Shown one piece after another: positions 55,151-64,000 of a DNA stretch of 64,000 nt. The DNA comes from Gnetum montanum (taxonomy: Eukaryota > Streptophyta > Gnetopsida > Gnetales > Gnetaceae), in the NCBI GenBank assembly GCA_015680685.1, contig MNCI01034797.1, positions 112,448 to 176,447 of the forward strand, given 5' to 3'. The notes below the pieces were generated by a model. It saw only the letters and a list, made by a program, of their open reading frames with translations, searched no databases and had not been told where the DNA came from. Position numbers and translations under genes: made by a program. Every line of letters begins with the position of its first letter. Position 1 is the first letter of the stretch.

Positions 55151-58146
55151 GTACCAGCTTTGAACTTAGCCATGGAAGAACAGTCCTCCACATTATGACT
55201 TTGGTGGCATAGTATGACTTGTTTGTTTGGTGTGTGCTTTTATTTTTTTGTTTTTTTTTTGTTTTTTTATATTTATTGAAATTAAAAATATATCATTCTC
55301 TACTTTTCTTATACTTTTAGTTTGATATTTCGTTTGAGTATGTTTTGTGTATATAGGAAAAATCAATTCATATGCTTTATGAATCCTCACCTGATAAGCC
55401 AATGGTGGATGAATGAGTTACAAATGTGATGATGATGCAAGAGTACTAAATACATCCAAAGTGGATCCTTGATCAATGGAATTCCCATGCAACAAAACTC
55501 ATCCATCCATTTTTCCTTTATCCATTACTAGTAATCCAAGCTCAAATTTAGTAAGGACTTGAAACTTACACCATAAGTTATTAAAGCTATTGCTACTAGA
55601 ATCATGGGTAGGTGATGTGTCCACATCTTAGGGTGTTACCTCTAAAATGTTTTAATATAGTTTGATCATTAGTAAGAAAATGATTTATCATCAAAGATTC
55701 TTGTGATCACTAGATGGGCCTAATTGATGTGATTATACTAAGGTACACATGATTCCATGCATGTTTACATTGGTCAGAAGAGGCTCATGATCTTATGAAC
55801 CTATGCATGCAATGTGGTGAGGGATCAATTCTCATGTTCATGCAAGTTAAAGACAGCAAGTGGTAATTTGGCACTCCAATCATTCCCATGATTTTCATGC
55901 ACCATAAAAAAAACCCCTCTTCTCAAGAAAGAAAATGTAAAGATGAAAAAATGAATGAAACATAAAAAAAATAAAAGAAAAGATGAAAAAAGGAATGAAA
56001 AATGAAAATAAGAAAAAAATAAAACTAAAGTAGAAGAGGTAATGGAAAGAATGATTTTATTTTAAGCTCTTCAATCCATGAAAATTGGTATTTTTACCAT
56101 TCTAGACTGATCATGTAATCACTCAAGTAAGATTGAAATGAGTGTGTAGAACAATAATAATGTAAAGTATATCTCATGTTCAACCTTTTTCCATGATCAG
56201 TTGACCCTAAAATGTTATAATTCTAGACAATCTCTTGCTCATTCTTGCCCATGGCCATGAAGGTCTAGAAGTCTCTCTCTTAGTAAACTTTAGTAATGTC
56301 AAACACTACTTTCATTCAATTCATAAATTCATTTATTTCTTGGGGTCAATATCATAACCCTTGACCTAAATCATGATCATATCAACCATGAAAATCTAAT
56401 TACTTATCCATGATATTGTAACTATTATTGGGATTAGCATTAGTTAGTGGAGCCAGAGACATCAATGAAAGGTTTTCAGTAAAGTAAAATTTGGAAAAGC
56501 ATGTTGTGCATATGTGCATGGATGGAGAAAAACATAACTAGAATCTTAACTTCTAGATGATTTGCAACACATTTCCTTGGTTTTGTTTCACCAATGGTTA
56601 GACCATGAAAAAATAAAGGCTAGATGGCACTAGTAGTACTAAGTATGACCTTGCACTCAAAAAGGGGACATGGAGGTCTATCCCTACTATGTGAATAAGT
56701 GGTGGTAAAGGGATGTAGCAATGGATCTCCCATGGGATTTAGGACCTGTTCACATGATTTCATAAGCTAATTAAATGATTGGTTGGGGATCCTAGAATGT
56801 TGCACTCTCATATTCTCTATTTGGTCCATTATTTATTCTTCATCTCTTTCATTCCATTCTTATTCATTATTGTATGTGAAGGAAGTTGATCAAGAAAAGT
56901 GAAGGATGATATTTGGTCACCCAAGGGGATAAACTTGCATTTGATGCTAATGTTTCACTAATTTTTTGAAATCCATAGGTTTCCAATTGACAAGTTTCAT
57001 AGGGGTAAGAAGGCAAGTACCTGCTATGGGAAGGACCTACTTGTAAATCCTTGGTGGCATGGCATTCTAAGTGAGTCAATTCAAGATTATCTCCTAGTGA
57101 TATTAGTGTATGCAAAACATAAAGCACTCAATTTATCTTTCACTTATGTGATTATTGACTCTTTAAGCTTTAAGGTTTGATCATGATAATTCCTTTTCAT
57201 CTTACATCATTTGTGCCTATTTTTTTTTTTTGACCTTGGGGTACTACATTTATTTCTTATTTTTCTAATTCCATTAGTTCAAATGTTATTCAAGATAATA
57301 TTTTAATGTTTCATACTTCTTGTCACTTTTGTGACTTATTTAATTTAATCCTTAGTTGTATTCTTATGATTATCTTTTGTATTTTGTCTTGTTATTTTTT
57401 CATTTGTATTATTCATGTGGTTTAAGCCAAGTGTCTTGTAATTTAGTTATGGGGGAGAGGCACCGATTCAAGTATATACTTTGTAATTTTGGTGGTTATT
57501 AAAATTATTTCCACCAATTTTTTACTTACCCATGCATATCTTGATTCCATAGTTGTAATTATATTTATCTCATGATCACAGAGGTTATACTTATCATTAT
57601 TTTTATGGCAATTTTTATAAATGATAGTATAATACCTTGGGGATCTTACTTGATTTTTAGAATTTTGGTAGGTTATCATGTTTAGGAAAGATAACCACCA
57701 ATCTCAAAAAAGAGTAGGAACAACATCAACCACTAGATTCCACACTTTTATGTGATAGATCTTCCTTAAGAGAGAGATATGGAGGGATGAACTCATGCTC
57801 TTAATCTTTTAGGTTGAGCATGTACCTTGCAAGATCTCTCAAATAACTACCAAAGAAGTGAGCAAGAGATGATTTGAATATGAATAACATGGAAGAAGAC
57901 ATATATTCAAATAATGTGTGGTAAAGACTTATCCTTTTGACTTCTTCATATTCCATGTAGATATATAAAGGGGATTTTCTCCTTTACCACCATCCTATAA
58001 CATTTCTTTGTCAATTGGATTGTATTGTAATATATTTATGGTATATATTATACATTTTTAATTTCTTCACATTCATCTTCTTATGTGTCTAGATCTTATT
58101 TCTACATCTTAGATTTTAAACCTATTAGATTAGCTTTACCTAGTCA
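55151..58146. other. Pol-free interior of element D
   Basis: Two AT-rich kilobases with simple A/G runs (55905-56035: AAAGATGAAAAAA-type repeats) and no enzyme motif. A purine-rich site TTATGGGGGAGAGG at about 57444-57457 looks like a second polypurine tract. 57950-58030 has a TATATAAAGG box. A decayed solo LTR could be hidden between 57460 and 58030, but its ends cannot be fixed. Confidence 0.4.
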
Positions 58147-58154
58147 TGGAGGAA
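58147..58154 (+). other. Candidate polypurine tract of D
   Basis: GGAGGAA directly before TGAAAAGGCATC, the start of the 3' LTR. Short, but the only purine run at the border. Confidence 0.45.
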
Positions 58155-59443
58155 TGAAAAGGCATCCAATGATAATTTATAAGTTAATTGTGAGCCATGG
58201 ATTTATAAAGTGTTTCATGTGCCCTATTTTTATGGTCTAGCATGTTGAGTTAATGTTCTTGGTCTCCCAAGATGCAACCTAGTCCCCTGTGTTATACTCT
58301 GAGATTGTGTACATGATTTTAGGTCCTTTAGGACAATTTTAGCTTCATGCAAATGTCCTTTGGTACTTCTAGCCTACCCCCTTAGTTTCAGCATTCATTT
58401 GAAATTTTTTGTATAAAGTGTGATTTATGGGAAGTGTTCTAACTACCTTACATAATCACACCCATTGTGTCAAAGCATGGACATCAACACACCCCATCTA
58501 GACTTGGTTTAGTCTTCTTTATCTTTTGTGTAACTAGGATTGGCTTGGGCTATGTTGACAAATCTTTGTTAACATCTAGACACTAATGAACCTTCTCTAT
58601 TACTTCTCAAAAACTACAAATACTTGGAATGAGCTCTTACACATATGAGAAGCATAATTTTTATTTTTTTTAAGCATGGGGAATCTAATTTGTATGGGGA
58701 GCTCTTCCTCCATTGGGTAAGTTGATTCCTATAATTATTTGTGTGTGTCTTTTGAGTCATCTCTTTCAAAGTTGTGGCTAGACTTTATTAGAGTGCTACC
58801 TTACTCTTAAGTAATCCAAAATCATTTTGCTTGATCCAAAGTCTAATGATTATGTAGTGAATAAAGCTTATGGTTTTTACTTATTTCATCATTGATGTAT
58901 TGAATATTAAAACATTAAAAAAACATTCATAAAACATTAAAACCATACAATATTTATTTATTTCTTATTTTCATAGGTTATGCAAATTCAACCTTATCCA
59001 ATGATGTTATAACTGCAAGGCATGGTGTTGGACCATTCACGTTTATGATAAATATTTATTTTATTGCATTTCGTGTGTGGTGTTGCACTTGTCCCTAAGT
59101 TGGATTACAATATGAGCATTACATCTATCCTCACAAAGGATTACGATGCATGTATCTTTATCTTTATTTATTCTTATATTCATAAAATCCATAAAAATTA
59201 TAGAACATAGAATTATAAATTTCATGGCTATAATAAAAATTCTTAGTTTCTAGTTTTCATAAATATTATCTATATTTTCCACCATGGAAACATAGGCTTT
59301 TATCATATCAAGTGTATTATAATCTCTTTTATATGTATTAAATGCAATTATATACATGTGTTCTTGGCAATCCACTCAACATCATATTCAAAGCTTATGA
59401 GTAGATCACACTATGATTTGTATGATATATCCCATTAGTCCTG
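58155..59443 (+). repeat. 3' LTR of D
   Basis: Begins TGAAAAGGCATCCAATGATA, aligning with the TGATGAGGCATCTAGTGGTA of the 5' copy. AATAAA at 58860-58865. It ends near 59443 after GATCACAC (59404) and ATTTGTATGATATATC. Confidence 0.75.
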
Positions 59444-60700
59444 TAACCATAGATATCTTCATAGTGAAAGCCTCAAAAGATACTTCTTCCTCCTTAGGCT
59501 TAGAAAAATATTTTCTCTTTCTAGAAATCTTTTCCTTCCTCATAGTATTAGAGTTGCTCTCTAAAATGTCTTTCTTTCCTACTATAACATCACTACGTAT
59601 TTTTATATTTAGCTCTTCTATGCTCATCATCATAGAGATAGCCACTTCTTCCCTACTTCTTAACACTGATGGTAATGAACAACTTCCTTTGATGCTATAT
59701 GCAAATATTAGACTTTCTAAGTGCTGACATAATGGGTGTTTGATGTCTACCTTAGAAGAAATGTTTGAATGCTTCTCTCTACCCTTTGTAAATAAAGTTA
59801 ATACCATCTTTATTAATCCATGATAAATTTAAAATTAATCTATTTTCTCACAGTCTTCTTTTTCTTCTTGTTAACTTCTTGGAAAAAATTTTCTATCTTA
59901 TCTATAACTTTTTGAAACATAACTAGCATCCAATCAATAGCCCTTCCTTGTAACCTAGGACTAATTTTAATTTTTGATAAATTTTATTACAAAATATATG
60001 CTCAATGAATAAGAGGAAGAGCTTTTTTAAGTCTTCATTCATTCCCTTGTAAATATCAATGACATTTCTCTTTTTAGATTCCACTAATTTCCTCACTACT
60101 AATAGTTCTATAGAATTGAGTTTCAATACATTAATTTTAACTTTCCTTTCTAGGAATCCAAGTTAATATCTAAGCATCACGGGATGCCATGTGATGTCTA
60201 TCTATTTCTTATCCACATGAATAACAAAAATGATTTTTTCTACCAAATATCTCTTAATGAAACCATTTCTTTCTACTATGCTTATATAGGAGTGTTTTAG
60301 TCCTAGGGTGCATAAAATTTTAACCTAGTTAAATTTTCTTAGGCACTTTACTCCTGCTTCTTTAAAAATACACTTTTAAGTGCATTGAGCCTTGATGACT
60401 ATCTTGACTTTGAACTCTTCCACAAAGTTGGTTACAGCACTGAACTTGACATATTCTAAAATTATTATTTCTACAACAATAATTAGCATTATTATAGTAT
60501 AATTATCAAATTATGACATCTTTTCTCTAACATGAATAAACCATAGGTGTTTACCTTTTGGCCTTAGGAAGATCCTAGATCCCTTAGTTTAGTCTACATT
60601 TTTCTCATGGATTTCATCCCATAATAGGTGCAACCATCCTTTAGTATCATACTTGTTCTAGAATTGGTGGAGATTAATACTTTTGTAATGAGCTTCAAAA
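59444..60700 (-). pseudogene. Unidentified minus-strand ORF remnant I, N-terminal part
   Basis: The minus-strand reading runs from FHFEAHYKSINLHQF (about 60700), KGWLHLLWDEIHEKN, GSRIFLRPKGKHLWF, through FVEEFKVKIVIKAQC and KLNSIELLVVRKLVESKKRN (60126 on) with MNEDLKKLFLLFIEHIF, to an acidic/Lys-rich end with REEVAISMMMSIEEL and KEEEVSFEAFTM close to the D border at 59443. The density of plausible frames is higher than chance and two uninterrupted stretches exceed 65 codons. No family recognised. It abuts D exactly, so D may have split a longer ORF whose other half is at 50190-51660. Confidence 0.4.
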
Positions 60701-62984
60701 TGAAACATGATCTATGGCCACTAGTTCTATTGCAAGACTAGATCCTATAATAATGTCTTCAAAAATTTGAAATGATTTGATCCCTAAATATTAGGATTCA
60801 TAAGCCGACATTACCATATACAATTTAGTTTTCAAATAACTTATAAATAAAGATAATTTTATTTTTCTTAAACCTTTTTTAAAAACTTACCTTTTCCTAA
60901 AAAAATGTGAGTTAGATGGATTAAACATTGTCCTTGATGTTTGTGCTTTAAGAATTACTATGCTCTCTTCATTGAATTACCCATACTCTTTTTCTTCTAA
61001 ATATTTTCTAAGTTTTTCTAAATATTTTCTAGCACACTAGGATGTCTTTAGCGAGTTCTTCTATCTTTTACCATTATTTATAAATAATATCTATTAACTT
61101 GATAGGAAAACTAGGAAGAACACATTCCAAAGATCCCAAGATGATGTTATGTCCTAAGATAATTCAAATAACTTCATAAAAATGACTAATTGAAAATATA
61201 AGAAACAAAGTGACTCCCTACATAGCCCATAACTTCTATGAAATCAAAGAGGCATCATCAAACAATGATTTTCTCCTCACTGATTCTATCTTTCTTCTAT
61301 TATTCTCCAAACCAATTTTGTCATCCACAAATAGAAAGAACATTGGATTATTCCCATAGAGCCTATATGCTACTACATTTCTACATTAGAAAGTCCAAAG
61401 TGTTAATTTTCAACTATGTTAATGATACAGCTTTCTACATCACTTTTTCTATTTGGCATCTCGTGTTGATCTTAGCATCAGTTTTACATATTTTTATCCT
61501 TTTGACATTTAACATCAAATCTTCCCTTTATTCTTAATATCTTACATCAATCATTAGTTCCTTTCTCTAATGTCATAGGTCAAAACATTGCTATGTCTAA
61601 TATCATTCTACCTAAAATAATGCAATGCATTTTATGACCTCTTCACTTTATGTTTCTACATCATGTTCTTGCCCATGTCATTTTCTTGCTTGAGATTTTT
61701 ACAAATATAAAAATCTAAGCAAATCAAAATTCATGCAAATTAAGAAAAAAATTAGTCACCTAGGCATTTCTAGTATTTTTCTAGCCCATTTATAGTATAA
61801 TTTTTATCCAAAATCAGTAATTTAGATAATAATTTAACCTCAATTACTTTTTCCTGGCAACTAAGTATTATTTATCAAAACAATAATGGCAAGAAATGAC
61901 TAAATTACTTCAATTCAAATAATAGGTCCAACTCATTCAATACTGTACATGAATAACTCATTTTTTTAGACAAAATTGTCCAGAAAGTTCACTCAAGTAG
62001 ATGTATATTAAGTTTTATTATGTTCAAGATAAAATTTACTAGACCCTTAAACTAAGATATGTAATAATAGGGTTCTTGATCCCCTCATAAAGTAGAACTT
62101 AAATCCATTAATTTATACTAGAAAAACATTACTTTCTAATTAGAATTAGTAAGATCTACTTAGAACAATATTTTACTAACTACAATTTTTCAAAATTATA
62201 AGTCCTATTTTGCTATTATAGTAATGCTAAAAATAGTGTTTGGAACTCAAAATTGAGATTCTAAACTATGGTTCTTGTTACTCACATTTTGTCCTAGGTA
62301 GTTGGATGTAGTTTTATGATAGCTAGTTGATACTAGTTCCACCCATGTTTCCTATCAACTACTACTATTACTACTTTTCAGTTTGAAAATCACTATATTA
62401 TCATTTTTTGTTGCTACTTTGGGCTCTATTCTCATGTTATTTTTGAACTTACTAAGTTGCAAATGAAGATATATTAATGTTATTTTCCTTTCATTGTCCT
62501 CTTATAACTTGATGAAATGATGATGTTTCACTTTCAAAAAAAACTTTTAATACTTTTCACTTGCTTGAAACTTCAGAGAGAAAGAATAATATGATCTTTT
62601 TTTGATGTCACACATTCATTTTAATAATCATCTTAATATTATATAATAATTTTTATCTTGGGAAAGGTGAAAATGACACCTTATCCATCATCCCTATTTC
62701 AACCTCTCATCCTACATAGTCATAAAGGCTAGGTACGTTGATCTTTGGAGATTTCTTTTATTGACTTTGGGACACCCTTACTAGATATTTCTTTCATCAT
62801 TGTCTCCTTGGAGATTGATAAGGGTGATCTATTTCCTCATTCTTACCTTTCTTTGCTTGACTGAGAACCATCACAAACAAATGATTTCTTGGTTAATATG
62901 ATCATACTCAATAATACAGGAAAAGAGAAGAAACTTCAACTTAGTACTTTAATTTATGAAGATCTTTAGAAATTCATTTAATCC
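60701..62984. other. Unassigned AT-rich sequence
   Basis: Mostly without frames. The 99-codon plus ORF at 61238-61537 has no domain. Repeated phrases around 61000-61030 (TTTTCTAA(A/G)TATTTTCTA) and SINE-free A/T runs. It could hold the 5' end of remnant I and the decayed region before the RT. Confidence 0.35.
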
Positions 62985-63990
62985 ATCCTTCAAAAATAAT
63001 CTACTAATTTTGCTTGGGATTATAGTAACATGCTTAGTCTTGATCCTAAGTTGGTATAGTGTATCATTTTTGAGAAAATATATAAACCTATAAAGAAAAA
63101 GATTAGAAAATTTTATTTAAATATATCTTTCGTTATAAAAGAGGATATTTCCAGCTTCTACAATGTTATCTTTATTCATCCAATTGATAGTTCAAACTAG
63201 ATATCTAACATGATTGTGATTCCCAAGAAGCATTATGGCATTTGCATATGTATGATTTTTGTGATCTCAATAAAGTTACTCTCAAAGATAATTTTTATTA
63301 ACCAAACAGTGATAAGCTCATTTTGTTCATTACCAGTCATGGTCTTATATTCTTATGGATGCTTTTTCATAATATAATCAAATCAAGTTAAATCAAAAGA
63401 ATTAATTTTATACCATTTTTATGAATTATTAAGGAATGTTTTGCTATACTAAAATGCATTTTGGACTTAAAAATATCAAATCCACTTATCAACTTGCTAT
63501 GAATTTTATTTTTAGTGATATAATATTTGAAATAGTTAGTGATTATGTTGATAATCTAACCATTAAAGTTGTTATAATAACTAATCATCCTTATGACTTA
63601 TACCTTGGCTTAACTCATTGTGACAAATGTAATCTCCATTTCAATCCTAAGAACAAAATATTTGGTGTTCTTATAAGCAATATGTTAGATTATCTTGTCT
63701 TCCAAGATGGTATAGCCATTAAACTAGATAAAGCTAAAGCTATTATGAATGTTTAACCTCCTAAAGGCATCTGGGTCATGCGTATTGTGTAAGATCATTT
63801 TTAGTTCATTCACCATTTCATTACCTATATTATAAATCATCTTTATCCTTGAACTCATCTACTTCTTAAATCTAACATGTGCATTTAGAATAAAAATTAT
63901 AAAAAGACCTTTAATGCCATTAAAAAAGCTTTGACCTCTCTTCTTGCCTTGTATCCTCTCCAATTTTATCAATCTTTTAAATTTTATCTT
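62985..63990 (+). pseudogene. Ty3/gypsy reverse transcriptase, running off the window (degenerate)
   Basis: Blocks in order: NFAWDYSNMLSLDPKLV (about 63007-63057, the 'FAWSYxDMPGLDPxxV' entry of gypsy pol), NMIVIPKKHYGICICM (about 63208, 'VPVPKKDGKxRVCxD'), MHFGLKNIKSTYQLAMNFIF (63454 on, 'MPFGLKNAGATYQRAM'), DYVDNLTIK with YVDN at 63544-63555 in place of the catalytic YVDD, CNLHFNPKNKIFGV (about 63628-63670), and then the RNase H entry KTFNAIKKALTSLLALYPL (about 63905-63960). The second active-site Asp is Asn. The 106-codon open part is the best preserved pol segment in the window. Same strand as G, so it may be its continuation. Confidence 0.75.
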
Positions 63991-64000
63991 TATTAATTTG

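Larger units (their letters stand above)
51886..59443 (+). mobile_element. Element D: LTR retrotransposon with gag but no recognisable pol
   Basis: Two LTRs of about 1.23 and 1.29 kb (51886-53118 and 58155-59443) enclose 5.0 kb. The interior starts with a degenerate gypsy-type gag (53255-55150) and then has 3 kb without protease, RT or integrase motifs. A purine tract GGAGGAA precedes the 3' LTR, giving plus orientation. The LTR start TGATGAG and a conserved motif near the LTR end link D to solo LTRs 1 and 2. The size fits the class of large non-autonomous LTR elements. Confidence 0.65.

Noticed and set aside
55600-58100. RT or integrase of element D
   Set aside because: I scanned for FGLKN, Y.DD, PKKDG, HHCC and DD-E type blocks on the plus strand and saw none.
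59413-59727. 104-codon plus-strand ORF
   Set aside because: It is the shadow of the minus-strand remnant, whose frame is longer and has Lys/Glu-rich, protein-like composition.
1-64000. Host protein-coding genes, CRISPR array, rRNA, bacterial operons
   Set aside because: No exon-like open frames with known domains outside retroelements, no regular spacer-repeat array and no rRNA signatures were seen.

Overview
This is a 64 kb stretch of AT-rich seed-plant nuclear DNA made almost entirely of old, decayed and nested retrotransposons. I find no intact host gene, rRNA, functional tRNA or CRISPR array. The evidence for a plant is: LTR elements primed by initiator-tRNA-Met-like and tRNA-Asp-like sites, Ty1/copia gag with the plant UBN2/DUF4219 form, Ty3/gypsy gag, protease and reverse transcriptase (RT), plant LINE fragments and a tRNA-derived SINE. 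The depth of decay and the lack of genes suggest a very large genome such as a gymnosperm, but that is inference. All family assignments come from reading motifs; no database was searched.

Left part (1-12976). Element A (1-2127, + strand) is the 3' end of an LTR element and is followed by a gypsy protease scrap. A SINE lies at 4481-4560 and a solo LTR with a 5-bp target-site duplication (TSD) at 5697-6271. After an 80-N gap comes element B (6405-12976, - strand), which has both LTRs, a primer binding site (PBS), a polypurine tract (PPT), a degenerate gag with two CCHC knuckles and a second ORF (ORF2), but no protease, integrase or RT. A, B and C (30958-37676, + strand) belong to one family. 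The B and C internal regions are almost equal in length (about 4.49 and 4.44 kb), so the absence of pol is a family property. ORF2 resembles the plant 'putative plant transposon protein' type. It is preceded by a motif array plus TATA box that mimics the LTR promoter of the same copy. This is the most interesting system in the window.

Middle (13-28 kb). LINE RT and LINE endonuclease scraps come from different copies. A CATG-rich repeat patch is followed by two related solo LTRs with TSDs (18211-18853 and 19787-20660). An unidentified minus-strand ORF remnant (23600-26238) precedes the gag of gypsy element G (+ strand).

Right part (26.6-64 kb) is a nest. Gypsy element F (- strand, 28623-48326) interrupts the gag of G; the G reading frame resumes at 48327 and its protease follows at 49.2-49.8 kb. 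Inside F sit element C and element E (39044-44062, - strand, TSD TGCCT). Further right, LTR element D (51886-59443, + strand) carries gag but no recognisable pol. It appears to split an unidentified minus-strand ORF. A gypsy RT (62985-63990) runs off the right edge and could be the rest of G.

Nothing here is likely to make an intact protein: every coding tract has stops or frameshifts, many of the kind expected from methyl-cytosine deamination.
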